A stretch of 64,000 nucleotides of DNA, taken from positions 1 through 64,000 of the forward strand of contig NZ_JBHULB010000006.1 of the NCBI RefSeq assembly GCF_042684265.1. The letters are read 5' to 3'. The notes under the pieces were generated by a model. The model did no database searches and was not told where the DNA came from. It saw only the letters and a list, made by a program, of their open reading frames with translations. The stretch is from Croceitalea marina (GTDB lineage Bacteria; Bacteroidota; Bacteroidia; Flavobacteriales; Flavobacteriaceae). Made by a program: the position numbers and the translations under genes. Shown one piece after another: positions 8,066 through 17,385 of this stretch; the first letter of the stretch is position 1, and every line of letters begins with the position of its first letter.

Positions 8066-9769
8066 ATGGATTTGAGAAACATATTCTTTTTTCTAGCACT
8101 CTTTTCTTTTTTGTATTCCAAAGGTCAAGAACAACCCAAACCGAAAGGTAGACAGATTAATATAGTTTACGGAGCCAACTTTACCAAGGACGAAGAAAAA
8201 TTTCCTGGAGCCTCTATTTTCAGTAAAGACGATGAGCGCCAAGTTCAATTTGAACATCAAGGAGCCGACTTATGGTGTGATATAGCTATTTTTTATTCCA
8301 AAGAGAATCGATTGAAAGCCATTGGCAATGTGCGAATGCAACAAGGTGACTCTATCGAAATGAATAGTGGTAAGATGGATTATAATGGCGATACCAAACT
8401 TGCTAAGGCTTGGGAAAAGGTCGACCTAGCTGATGGACAAATGACTTTAACTACGGATACATTATACTTTAATCGTGAAAAGCAAGAATCGTATTACCGC
8501 TCAGGGGGCAAGGTTGTAGATTCTGTAAACGTGCTGACCAGTATTATCGGAACTTACTTCACAGAGTTAAAAAAAGTACAGTTCCGTAAAAACGTTCATA
8601 TCGACAATCCTGAATACACCATCGATTCAGAACAACTGGATTATTACAGGGTCTCGAAAAACGCATATATGTACGGTCCCTCGACCATAGTTGGTGATGA
8701 GTATACTATTTATTGTGAACGTGGATTTTACGATACTAAAATAGAACAGGGTTACGGCGTAAAAAACACGACCATCAACTACAGCAATAGAATTATTGAA
8801 GGAGATAGTGTCTATTTTGACAAAGTAACTTCTTTCGCTTCTGCGACCAATAATATTATAGTTACAGATACTATTAATAAAGGGATAATAAGAGCCCACT
8901 ATGCGGAGATTTTCAAAGAAAAAGATTCTGTTTTTGCAACAAAAAGAGCAGTTGCCATTAATCTTGTGGAGCAAGATTCCATTTACATTCATGGAGATAC
9001 ATTAATGGTCACTGGAAAGCCTGAAGAACGTATTTTAAGGGCATTTCGTAATGCAAAATTTTATAAAACCGATTTAAGCGGCAAATGCGATTCTATACAT
9101 TCTGAACAAAAAACAGGTATCACCCAACTGATTACCGATCCTATTTTATGGAATGTCGATAATCAAATGACCGGTGATAGCATTCATTTAATATCCGATT
9201 TAGAAACTGAAAAATTAGACTCTCTTAAAGTCATTAATAATGCTTTTATTATTGCCCTTGACACCATTAGTAAAACAGGGTACAATCAAGCAAAAGGAAA
9301 AGATTTATTCGGAAAATTTATTGATAATTCACTAGAGGTCATTGATTTGGTCAAAAACACCGAAGTCATTTACTACATGTACAACGATGACCAAGAACTA
9401 ATCGGTATCGACAAGACCATATGCAGCAAAATTAGAATGCATATGAAAAATAACGATATCGATGAACTTATTTTTTACGTGAATCCTGATGGTGATATTT
9501 TTCCAGAAAAAGATTTACCCGTAGACAGTAGAAAATTAAAGGGTTTTATTTGGCGCGGTGAAGAACGTATTCTAAACAAGGAAGCTATTTTTGATGAGGA
9601 TGATAACAATATTACCTTAGTAAAAATCAGGGGTATTGATGATGAAGTGGATATCGATACCGAAGAACAAGAGCGTAGCGGCAATGGCCAACCTACTACA
9701 AAAATTTCTAAGATTAACACCAAAGCGACCAAACCCAAGCGCCCTGTTCTCAAAAAAGTGGGAAGTTAA
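8066..9769 (+). CDS. OstA/LptA-like periplasmic LPS-transport protein
   Basis: The 567-residue protein starts with a signal peptide (about residues 1-20, ending near 'YSKGQEQ'). It continues as repeated short beta units typical of the OstA/LptA jelly-roll, for example 'LKAIGNVRMQQGDSIEMNSG' and 'DTLYFNREKQESYYRSGG'. LptA-type proteins bridge the inner and outer membrane for lipopolysaccharide; Bacteroidota often have such long OstA-like versions. The C-terminus is a low-complexity basic tail ending in 'KKVGS'. The aminotransferase ATG follows 3 bp after the stop. lptB lies about 23 kb away, so LPS-transport genes are dispersed here. Exact role within the Lpt bridge is inferred. Confidence 0.75.
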   Translation: MDLRNIFFFLALFSFLYSKGQEQPKPKGRQINIVYGANFTKDEEKFPGASIFSKDDERQVQFEHQGADLWCDIAIFYSKENRLKAIGNVRMQQGDSIEMNSGKMDYNGDTKLAKAWEKVDLADGQMTLTTDTLYFNREKQESYYRSGGKVVDSVNVLTSIIGTYFTELKKVQFRKNVHIDNPEYTIDSEQLDYYRVSKNAYMYGPSTIVGDEYTIYCERGFYDTKIEQGYGVKNTTINYSNRIIEGDSVYFDKVTSFASATNNIIVTDTINKGIIRAHYAEIFKEKDSVFATKRAVAINLVEQDSIYIHGDTLMVTGKPEERILRAFRNAKFYKTDLSGKCDSIHSEQKTGITQLITDPILWNVDNQMTGDSIHLISDLETEKLDSLKVINNAFIIALDTISKTGYNQAKGKDLFGKFIDNSLEVIDLVKNTEVIYYMYNDDQELIGIDKTICSKIRMHMKNNDIDELIFYVNPDGDIFPEKDLPVDSRKLKGFIWRGEERILNKEAIFDEDDNNITLVKIRGIDDEVDIDTEEQERSGNGQPTTKISKINTKATKPKRPVLKKVGS

Positions 9770-9772
9770 TTT

Positions 9773-10951
9773 ATGAAGGATGATTTCTTCAAATATCAGG
9801 CTCAGACCACACCACATCCTCTTGCGTTAGAAATTGCACATGCTAAGGGAAGTTACATATACGACACGGAAGGCAACGCACATTTAGATTTTGTTGCCGG
9901 CGTATCAGCATGTTGCTTAGGGCATTGCCACCCTAAAGTTGTGCAAGCTATAAAATCGCAGACCAATAAATATATGCATGTCATGGTCTACGGTGAATAC
10001 GTGCAAGAACCAGCTGTAGCCTATACAAAGCTATTGGCGTCACATCTGCCCAAAAACCTAGAGACCACCTATTTGGTCAATTCTGGTACCGAAGCTATTG
10101 AAGGTGCATTAAAGTTAGCCCGAAGATATACCGGTCGCTCAGAGCTTATTGCGGCAAATAATGCATATCATGGTAACACGATGGGCAGTCTAAGTGTAAC
10201 GGGGTATGAGGCAAGAAAGAGCGCATTCCGTCCATTAATTCCCGATGTAAGGTTTATTCAATTCAACTCACTTTCAGATCTCGAGAAGATTACCAAAAAA
10301 ACTGCCGCCGTTCTTTTAGAAACTATTCAAGGCGGTGCTGGTTTTATACTTCCAAAAAATGATTATTTAAAAGAGGTGAGGCGACGCTGCAATGAGATGG
10401 GCGCATTGCTGATTTTAGATGAAATTCAACCCGGTTTCGGAAGAACCGGAAAGCTATTCGCTTTTGAGCATTTCGATATTACACCTGACATTTTGGTTGT
10501 CGGAAAAGGCATGGCATCTGGTCTACCCGTAGGAGCTTTTATAGCCTCACACAAAATGATGGCAACATTACAAGAGCATCCAAAATTAGGGCACATTACC
10601 ACTTTTGGCGGTAATCCTGTCATTGCAGCCGCAAGTTTAGCAACGCTAAAAGAAGTGACTGAAAGCCAACTAATTACCTATACTTTAGAAAAAGAACAAC
10701 TATTTCGTTCTCTTTTGGTACACCCTTTGATTAAAGAGGTAAGAGGCAAGGGCTTAATGTTGGCCTTACTGTTCGAGAAAGTAGAAATTGCTAATTATTT
10801 AGTGTTGGAAGCAGCAAAGAAAAGGCTTATTTTATTCTGGCTGTTATTTGAACCAAAAGCGGTGAGAATTTCACCTCCGTTGACAATTTCTGAGGAAGAA
10901 ATAAAGATAGGTTGTATGCAAATAGTTTATTTATTGAATGCTTATCAATAG
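9773..10951 (+). CDS. Class III PLP-dependent aminotransferase (acetylornithine aminotransferase-like)
   Basis: This 392-residue enzyme shows the class III fold: 'NSGTEAIEGALKLAR' for cofactor phosphate contact, 'LLILDEIQPGFGRTG' with the conserved Asp, and the PLP-binding lysine K245 in 'VVGKGMASG'. Class III members use acetylornithine, ornithine, 4-aminobutyrate or other omega-amines. No arginine genes lie nearby, so the substrate is not set by context. It follows the OstA-like gene by 3 bp, likely in one transcript. A small hairpin (10967-10981, TTTGTT/AACAAA) lies after the stop without a T-run. Confidence 0.85.
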   Translation: MKDDFFKYQAQTTPHPLALEIAHAKGSYIYDTEGNAHLDFVAGVSACCLGHCHPKVVQAIKSQTNKYMHVMVYGEYVQEPAVAYTKLLASHLPKNLETTYLVNSGTEAIEGALKLARRYTGRSELIAANNAYHGNTMGSLSVTGYEARKSAFRPLIPDVRFIQFNSLSDLEKITKKTAAVLLETIQGGAGFILPKNDYLKEVRRRCNEMGALLILDEIQPGFGRTGKLFAFEHFDITPDILVVGKGMASGLPVGAFIASHKMMATLQEHPKLGHITTFGGNPVIAAASLATLKEVTESQLITYTLEKEQLFRSLLVHPLIKEVRGKGLMLALLFEKVEIANYLVLEAAKKRLILFWLLFEPKAVRISPPLTISEEEIKIGCMQIVYLLNAYQ

Positions 10952-11053
10952 AGCACTGTTAACTAATTTGTTGATAACAAACCCAAATCGCGGGCTTACA
11001 ACTAGTCATTAAAAGGCTAATTTTAAGTTCATAGTTAATTATAAGACGTGCCT

Positions 11054-12454
11054 ATGGCGTTAGAACCTAACGAAAAACCTGAAAGTACCGTACATAAATT
11101 CGAATCTATGCTCAAGACAGACGATGTCTATTTCTTTGATGCAGAAGATTTTGAAGATATTATTCACCATTATTTAAATGCAGGAAAAGTTTCTTTAGGT
11201 AAAAAAGCGATACAAATTGGGTTACAGCAGCACCCAAACGCCATGGAATTAAAGCTCTTGCGCGTTGAAGTTCTTGTTTTTGAGGACCAATTTGAGGCCG
11301 CAGAAAAAATACTGGATGAGCTTCAAACCATAGATTCCCGAAACGAAGAAATTTATATTCAGCGAGCAAATATCCTTTCTAAACAAGATGATCATCAAGG
11401 AGCAGTGAATATGCTACTAGAAGCATTACATATTGCCGATAATAGTTTTGATATTTATTCACTTTTAGGAATGGAATATCTGTTTATGGATGACTTTGAA
11501 AGTGCCAAAAAGAACTTCATCAAGTGTGTAGAAGTTGATGATTCAGACTATTCTTCCTTATACAATGTGGTGTATTGTTTTGAGTTTTTAGAGGACTTCG
11601 ACGGAGGCATTAAATACCTCAACGATTATTTAGAACGAAATCCGTATTCAGAAGTAGCTTGGCATCAATTGGGCAAAATGTACATTTCAAAGGGAATGGA
11701 TAAAGAAGCCTTGACCGCTTTTGACTTTGCCATTATTTCTGATGACTCATTTTTAGGTGCCTACTTTGAAAAGGGGAAAGTTCAAGAAAAATTAGGCAAC
11801 TACAACGAGGCCATAGAAAGTTATGAGACTACAATAAATATTGATGACCCTACTTCTCATGCATACCTGCGAATAGGCAAGTGTCACGAAAAGTTAGGTA
11901 ATGATGTTTTAGCGAAATACTATTACTATAATACGGTACATGAAGACCCACTGCTTGACAAAGGTTGGCTGGCCATTACCGAATTTTATTTTAGAAAAGA
12001 AGAATATTCACAGGCTTTAAAATATGTAAACAAGGCTATAAATATTGACGGTGAAAACCCAATGTACTGGCAAAGAAGCGCCCAAATATATACAGCTTTA
12101 GAAAATTACGACGAGGCCGATTTTGCCTTTAAGCAAGCGGTTGACTTAGGCAATTATGAATTAAAGACTTGGTTAGATTGGGCATTGGTACTTCAAAAAA
12201 TGACAGATTTTAACTCTGCGGTTCAAGTGGTGTTGCAAGGCCTAGAGTTTTATCCAGAAAGTGCTGAACTTAATTTTAAGCTAGCGGGATTGCACTTGAA
12301 ACTGACCAATGAAGAAAAAGCAAAAGAAAAGTTTATTGCTGCTTTACAATTAGACACCAAAAAAATAACCCTTTTTGAAGAAGATTTTCCTGAGTATGCC
12401 CGTTTGGCTTGGGTCAAGGATGCATTTAAAGTTCATAAAAAAGCTTCCACATAA
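11054..12454 (+). CDS. Tetratricopeptide-repeat protein
   Basis: The protein (466 residues from the ATG) consists almost entirely of tandem 34-residue TPR helices, with recognisable units such as 'AWHQLGKMYISKGMDKEALT' and 'AYLRIGKCHEKLGNDVLAKY'. No signal peptide or membrane segment is seen, so it is probably a cytoplasmic scaffold for protein-protein contacts. A GTG at 11048 two codons upstream is an alternative start. The first DUF368 gene begins 10 bp after its stop, so the genes are probably co-transcribed; partner proteins are unknown. Confidence 0.88.
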   Translation: MALEPNEKPESTVHKFESMLKTDDVYFFDAEDFEDIIHHYLNAGKVSLGKKAIQIGLQQHPNAMELKLLRVEVLVFEDQFEAAEKILDELQTIDSRNEEIYIQRANILSKQDDHQGAVNMLLEALHIADNSFDIYSLLGMEYLFMDDFESAKKNFIKCVEVDDSDYSSLYNVVYCFEFLEDFDGGIKYLNDYLERNPYSEVAWHQLGKMYISKGMDKEALTAFDFAIISDDSFLGAYFEKGKVQEKLGNYNEAIESYETTINIDDPTSHAYLRIGKCHEKLGNDVLAKYYYYNTVHEDPLLDKGWLAITEFYFRKEEYSQALKYVNKAINIDGENPMYWQRSAQIYTALENYDEADFAFKQAVDLGNYELKTWLDWALVLQKMTDFNSAVQVVLQGLEFYPESAELNFKLAGLHLKLTNEEKAKEKFIAALQLDTKKITLFEEDFPEYARLAWVKDAFKVHKKAST

Positions 12455-12464
12455 AACAAAATAA

Positions 12465-13382
12465 ATGAGTTCACGAAAACTGGTCGATTACGTTGTAATC
12501 ACCTTAAAAGGCATGGCTATGGGTGCCGCCGATGTAGTACCAGGGGTTTCCGGAGGAACTATTGCCTTTATATCGGGTATTTATGAAGAGTTGATCAATT
12601 CAATCAATAACATCAATTTCGGACTCTTCACTATCTTAAAAAAAGATGGAATAAAAGCATGCTGGCAAAAATTTAATGGCAACTTTTTATTAGCCCTATT
12701 CTTGGGTATTTTTATAAGTCTCTTCTCTCTTGCCAAGTTTTTAAGTTGGTTATTGGAGAACAAACCCATCTTGCTTTGGTCCTTTTTCTTTGGCTTGGTA
12801 TTGGCCAGTATTTTCTTAGTTGGCAAAGAAATCAAAAAATGGAATTGGCTTGCTGTATTGGTTTTACTGGTAGGTGCGGCCATAGCCTATTTTATAACCA
12901 CCTTGCCACCCAATGAAAACGTAGATAGTCTTCCCTTTCTTTTCCTTTCTGGAGCTCTAGCGGTTTGCGCCATGATTTTACCCGGTATTTCGGGGGCTTT
13001 TATTTTAGTGCTTTTAGGATCTTATAAGACCATTTTAGATGCAGTTCATGAAAGGGACGTTAAGATGGTAGTTACAGTGGCCCTAGGCGCGGTATTTGGC
13101 TTGTTGAGTTTTGCCCGCTTATTAAAATGGATGTTCAAAAACTACAGAAATACAACCTTGGCCTTATTGACCGGATTTATTTTAGGTTCTCTAAACAAAA
13201 TATGGCCTTGGAAAAAAGTACTGGAAACGAAAGTTTTTGGTGACAAGACAATTGTCATTGGCGAGAAAAACGTATTACCCAGCACATTTGAAGGAGACCC
13301 ACAATTAATACTTGCAATTGGTTTAGCAATCACCGGTTTTTCGCTTATTTTTATCCTTGAAAGGATAGCCTCTAAAAAATAA
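12465..13382 (+). CDS. DUF368 membrane protein, likely undecaprenyl phosphate translocase (copy 1)
   Basis: The 305-residue polytopic membrane protein begins with the family signature 'GAADVVPGVSGGTIAFISGI' and repeats a related block, 'ILPGISGAFILVLLGSY', in its second half, showing the internal duplication of the family. DUF368 includes PopT, shown in other bacteria to return undecaprenyl phosphate to the cytoplasmic face for reuse in cell wall synthesis. The substrate here is inferred from the family. The gene is directly followed by a paralogue at 13399. Confidence 0.88.
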   Translation: MSSRKLVDYVVITLKGMAMGAADVVPGVSGGTIAFISGIYEELINSINNINFGLFTILKKDGIKACWQKFNGNFLLALFLGIFISLFSLAKFLSWLLENKPILLWSFFFGLVLASIFLVGKEIKKWNWLAVLVLLVGAAIAYFITTLPPNENVDSLPFLFLSGALAVCAMILPGISGAFILVLLGSYKTILDAVHERDVKMVVTVALGAVFGLLSFARLLKWMFKNYRNTTLALLTGFILGSLNKIWPWKKVLETKVFGDKTIVIGEKNVLPSTFEGDPQLILAIGLAITGFSLIFILERIASKK

Positions 13383-13398
13383 TGAGGCTCGCAAGCGA

Positions 13399-14436
13399 AT
13401 GCATCAGCAACGAACACTAATTGATAATATCTTTCTAGTCATTAAAGGGCTATTCATGGGGGCTGCCAATAAAGTTCCTGGAGTATCCGGGGGTATTGTA
13501 GCTTTCGTTGGTGGGTTTTATGAAGAGTTCATCTATTCATTACAAAAGATAAATGGAAAGGCCCTTAAATTACTCCTAAACGGTAGATTCAAAAGTTTTT
13601 ACCGATATACAAATGGTGCTTTTCTAACCTTACTTATCTTGGGTATGCTCATAAGTTATTTTAGCATATCACAGCTTTTAGATTATTTTTTAGAAAAGAA
13701 AGAACTATTTGTTTGGGCAGCTTTTTTTGGAATGGTCTTGGGTTCCATTTACTATATCTCAAAAGATTATGAACACTGGAACAGAAAAACCATTTCAGCA
13801 GGAATTATAGGGCTATTGGTTGGTATATCAATTAGCTTTTTAAACCCTGCCAGAGAAAACGATAACTTATTCTTTATATTCTTTTGCGGTATTATAAGTG
13901 TTTCAGGCATGACACTTCCAGGCTTATCAGGTTCTTTTATTTTAATTCTTTTAGGAAACTATGTGCTCTTACTTGTAGATTCGGTCAATGCACTTTACCT
14001 AAGCTTTGCCGAAATTTTTAGAGGTGATTTTAGCTTTCTTAAGAATTCGGCCAGAATGGACACTTTGGTTATTTTAGGGGTTTTTACGCTTGGCTCCGCC
14101 ACCGGCCTTGTCACCTTATCACATGTTTTAGGTTATGTTTTAAAACGCTACAAAGAAATTACAACTGCGGTTATTATTGGCTTTATAACAGGCTCGCTTG
14201 GTGTAATATGGCCTTGGAAACGAACTATTTTTAAAGAAGACCCTCTAGGAAACGTAGTTTATGATACTAACGGAGATGAGATTATTCTTAACTACCAAAG
14301 GTATTTGCCAGATGTTACAAAAATGGAAACGTGGGGGGCGGTATTCTTTGTTATCTTCGGAATCTTTGTGTTATTGAGTTTAGATTGGTATGGAAAAAAT
14401 AGAAAAGAAAGAAAAAAGATTCGGGCTCGTCGGTAA
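13399..14436 (+). CDS. DUF368 membrane protein, likely undecaprenyl phosphate translocase (copy 2)
   Basis: The 345-residue paralogue of the preceding gene keeps both signature blocks ('GAANKVPGVSGGIVAFVGGF' and 'TLPGLSGSFILILLGNYV'). It adds a longer segment near the C-terminus ('FKEDPLGNVVYDTNGDEI') before the last membrane helix and a basic tail. It starts 16 bp after copy 1, in tandem, and its 3' end overlaps aroE by 47 bp. Divergence is considerable (for example AADVV versus AANKV), so this is an old duplication, and the two copies may serve different lipid carriers or conditions. Confidence 0.88.
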   Translation: MHQQRTLIDNIFLVIKGLFMGAANKVPGVSGGIVAFVGGFYEEFIYSLQKINGKALKLLLNGRFKSFYRYTNGAFLTLLILGMLISYFSISQLLDYFLEKKELFVWAAFFGMVLGSIYYISKDYEHWNRKTISAGIIGLLVGISISFLNPARENDNLFFIFFCGIISVSGMTLPGLSGSFILILLGNYVLLLVDSVNALYLSFAEIFRGDFSFLKNSARMDTLVILGVFTLGSATGLVTLSHVLGYVLKRYKEITTAVIIGFITGSLGVIWPWKRTIFKEDPLGNVVYDTNGDEIILNYQRYLPDVTKMETWGAVFFVIFGIFVLLSLDWYGKNRKERKKIRARR

Positions 14437-15139
14437 GGATATATCGTATTCTTTTTCGAGAGGGTATTTTTCCGAAAAATTTGCAAAACTAAATTTAGCT
14501 CACTACAGTTATGAGAATTTTGATTTGGATTCAATTTCAAAATTTAAGCGTTTATTGAAGGAAAATAGCTTATCCGGATTAAATGTTACCATTCCTTATA
14601 AAGAGTTGGTTATTCCGTATATGGATGACCTTGATGAGACTGCCGCAGAAATTGGGGCCGTGAACACTATACAGTTTTCCGCAAATGGCCTTAAAGGCTA
14701 TAATACCGACGCTTATGGTTTTCAAAAGTCATTAACCGTGCATTTAAAAGAATATCATAAAAAAGCACTCATTTTGGGCACCGGCGGGGCTTCAAAGGCG
14801 ATTGCCCATGTTTTTAAAAAGTTGGACATCCCTTTTGTTCTTGTTTCCAGAAAAGCAAAAAAAAAGCAATTGACTTATCGAGAACTCGACAAAAAAATAA
14901 TTGAAAAATATCAGATTATCGTGAATTGTAGTCCCGTTGGAACACATCCTAATGTTTTTGAAAAGCCAAATATTCCTTATCAATATCTTTCAAAAAATCA
15001 CCTTCTTTTCGATTTAATTTACAATCCTGAAAAGACCGCATTTTTAAAAGAAGGTGAAGAGAAAGGGGCGACAATTCAGAATGGCCTACCTATGCTTTCT
15101 TTTCAAGCAGAAAAGTCATGGGAAATATGGAATTCTTGA
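14390..15139 (+). CDS. aroE: Shikimate dehydrogenase
   Basis: AroE reduces 3-dehydroshikimate to shikimate with NADPH in aromatic amino acid synthesis. The catalytic pair is present: K71 in 'NVTIPYKELV' and D107 in 'GYNTDAYGF'. A cofactor loop 'ILGTGGASKAI' and the C-terminal 'NGLPMLSFQAEKSWEIW' are typical. Length (249 residues) is normal for Bacteroidota. The start ATG lies inside the end of the DUF368 gene (47-bp overlap); conserved residues begin at about codon 10 ('RFGLVGKDISYSFS'), and no later ATG precedes them, so the overlap seems real and implies translational coupling. Confidence 0.93.
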   Translation: MEKIEKKEKRFGLVGKDISYSFSRGYFSEKFAKLNLAHYSYENFDLDSISKFKRLLKENSLSGLNVTIPYKELVIPYMDDLDETAAEIGAVNTIQFSANGLKGYNTDAYGFQKSLTVHLKEYHKKALILGTGGASKAIAHVFKKLDIPFVLVSRKAKKKQLTYRELDKKIIEKYQIIVNCSPVGTHPNVFEKPNIPYQYLSKNHLLFDLIYNPEKTAFLKEGEEKGATIQNGLPMLSFQAEKSWEIWNS

Positions 15140-15194
15140 AATCCCAATAAAATCCTACAGTCTCGAAAACGAACCCCTATAAAGAAGTATTGCT

Positions 15195-15202
15195 TATTTT
15201 TG
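15195..15202 (+). promoter_or_regulatory. Candidate -7 element upstream of the DUF349 gene
   Basis: TATTTTTG matches TAnnTTTG exactly, 70 bp before the ATG. No TTG lies at the -33 spacing. It is the only such match in the aroE-DUF349 gap. Confidence 0.4.
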
Positions 15203-15272
15203 CCATTGCAGGGTATAGTTAGTAACTTACCAATAAATGCCATCAATCTAAAAACCAATAAATAACATCGTG

Positions 15273-17306
15273 ATGGACGAGAACGAACAGAAACCGCCAG
15301 AAGATTCTGGAGGGAAGGACATTATTTCAGAAAAATCAATTCCTGAAGCTCAGGAACAAAACATTGCGGAAAATCCTCCAAAAGAGGAAAAAGTACCAGT
15401 TACAGAAACAGAAGAAGCAACTTCTGAAGAAAAGAAAGTAGTAACTGAAGAAAATGTTCAAGAGGAAATTGATCAAGAAAACGCTGAAGATGCCGAAGAT
15501 TCAGAAAATGAGAAACGGCATCATATAGCTATGCCCGATTATCATGCCATGAGTATGGAGAACTTGGTAGGCGAGCTACAACGATTGATCAAAAATGAAA
15601 AAGTACAGGCTATTAACAAGCATGTTAGTGGTATAAAAACGGAATTCGATTTAAAATTTCAAGAATTTTTAGAGCATAAGAAAGAAGAATTCATTGCTGG
15701 TGGCGGTAATGAAATAGACTTTAGGTATAACTCTGTAACTAAGAGACAGTTCAACGAAGTATATGGCGAATATCGCGAAAAGCGCAACCAATATTACAAA
15801 AGTTTAGAGCAAAATTTAAAGCTGAATTTAGAAAAACGCTTGACAATTATTGATGAACTTAAAGGTCTGGTCAATGTTGAAGAAGACATAAATACCACCT
15901 ATAAGAGTTTTAAAGACATTCAAGAACGATGGCGCAATTCAGGCCCAATACCAAGAAATAATTACAACGATGTTTGGAGAACCTACCACCATCATATTGA
16001 AATTTTCTATGATTTTCTGCACTTAAATAGAGAGTTAAGAGACTTAGATTTTAAGCATAATCTAGAGGAAAAAGTCAAATTAGTTGAAAAAGCGGAAGCC
16101 TTAGCCAACGAACCAGATCTCAACAAAGCCTTTAGAGAGCTGCAGACATTACATAAAGTCTGGAAAGAAGATATAGGCCCTGTTTCAAAAGAACAGCGAG
16201 AAGAAATCTGGGAACGCTTTAGCAATGCAACCAAAGTAATGCACGCCAGACGTCAAGAATATTATGCTACTCTTGAAGCCTCTTACGAGAAAAACTTAGA
16301 AAAGAAAAATGAAATAATTGCGGCCATAAAGACTATTTCTGAAAAAGTGACCGATAATCATCGCGGTCTGCAACAGCAAATAAAAGAAATAGAAGCCCTT
16401 CGAAATGATTTTTTTAAGGCAGGGAAAGTTCCGCAAAAAGTTAACGAACAGACCTGGTCCAGATTTAAAGATGCCGTTAGAGCCTTTAACCGCAATAAAA
16501 ACAACTTTTACAAGAACCTAAAAAAGGACCAGCACGATAATCTTGAGAAAAAACGGGCACTGTTAGGTTTGGCCATAGCTTTAAAGGATAGCGAAGACCA
16601 TGACATGGCTACGCCCGAAATGAAGCGCATTCAGAGCGAATGGAAAAAAATTGGTCATGTCCCCAGAAAATATTCTGATAAAATCTGGAACGAGTTTAAA
16701 AATGCCTGTAATCACTACTTCGATAGATTACATAAGGAAAAAAACGCCTCCCAAAAAGAGGAGTATGCCAATTTTGAAGAAAAGAATGCATGCTTAGAAC
16801 GTTTAAAAGCTTTTCAACTAAGTGGTGATAGAACTAAAGACCTTCCAAAAATCAAGGAATTTATAGCCGAATGGAAGTCATATGGACGTATACCGTACAA
16901 TAAAAAACATATTAACGGCAAGTTCAATAAGATAATAGATGCACTGTTTAAGAAATTAGATATTTCGCGACAAGAAGCAGAATTACTTAAGTATGGTGAT
17001 AAAATAAAGCAGCTTGCCAATTCAGATAATGATAGTGCTATTAGTAACGAACGTGTATTTATCAGAAGAAAGATAGATGAGAGCAAGAGTGAGTTAAGGC
17101 AGTTAGAGAACAACCTTCAATTTTTCTCGAATGCATCGGAAGATAGCCCTGTGGTGCAAAATGTAGTGAAAGATATCAATCGCCATAAAGAGGCCCTGGA
17201 AACTTGGAAGACGAAGCTTAAAAACCTCAATGTAATGGAGAACAAGCTGAACAAGGAAGCTGAAGACGCTTCCCATGATGAGGAAAATAGCAACGAGGAA
17301 GAATAA
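15273..17306 (+). CDS. DUF349 repeat protein
   Basis: The 677-residue product has a strongly acidic Glu-rich N-terminus (about residues 1-85). A long helical region follows, with repeated DUF349 units, recognisable by 'W-(K/R)-x2-G' patterns such as 'QERWRNSGPIPRNNYNDVW', 'QSEWKKIGHVPRKYSDKIW' and 'IAEWKSYGRIPYNKKHI'. DUF349 modules are three-helix bundles of unknown function, common in Bacteroidota. There is no signal peptide, so it is cytoplasmic. A GTG directly before the ATG could add one residue. The C-terminus is again acidic. It ends at a strong shared terminator. Confidence 0.88.
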   Translation: MDENEQKPPEDSGGKDIISEKSIPEAQEQNIAENPPKEEKVPVTETEEATSEEKKVVTEENVQEEIDQENAEDAEDSENEKRHHIAMPDYHAMSMENLVGELQRLIKNEKVQAINKHVSGIKTEFDLKFQEFLEHKKEEFIAGGGNEIDFRYNSVTKRQFNEVYGEYREKRNQYYKSLEQNLKLNLEKRLTIIDELKGLVNVEEDINTTYKSFKDIQERWRNSGPIPRNNYNDVWRTYHHHIEIFYDFLHLNRELRDLDFKHNLEEKVKLVEKAEALANEPDLNKAFRELQTLHKVWKEDIGPVSKEQREEIWERFSNATKVMHARRQEYYATLEASYEKNLEKKNEIIAAIKTISEKVTDNHRGLQQQIKEIEALRNDFFKAGKVPQKVNEQTWSRFKDAVRAFNRNKNNFYKNLKKDQHDNLEKKRALLGLAIALKDSEDHDMATPEMKRIQSEWKKIGHVPRKYSDKIWNEFKNACNHYFDRLHKEKNASQKEEYANFEEKNACLERLKAFQLSGDRTKDLPKIKEFIAEWKSYGRIPYNKKHINGKFNKIIDALFKKLDISRQEAELLKYGDKIKQLANSDNDSAISNERVFIRRKIDESKSELRQLENNLQFFSNASEDSPVVQNVVKDINRHKEALETWKTKLKNLNVMENKLNKEAEDASHDEENSNEEE

Positions 17307-17323
17307 TTGCTTCTGACAAACAT

Positions 17324-17365
17324 AAAAACAAGGGCGCCGTTTTATCAAACGGCGCCCTTGTTTTT
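17324..17365. terminator. Strong bidirectional terminator
   Basis: A perfect 19-bp inverted repeat (17324-17342 and 17347-17365) with a 4-nt loop and core CAAGGGCGCCG has A-runs on one side and T-runs on the other. It sits 17 bp after the DUF349 stop and 20 bp from the rny stop, so it can end both convergent transcripts. Confidence 0.95.
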
Positions 17366-17385
17366 ATTGTATTTTAAAGTGTATC

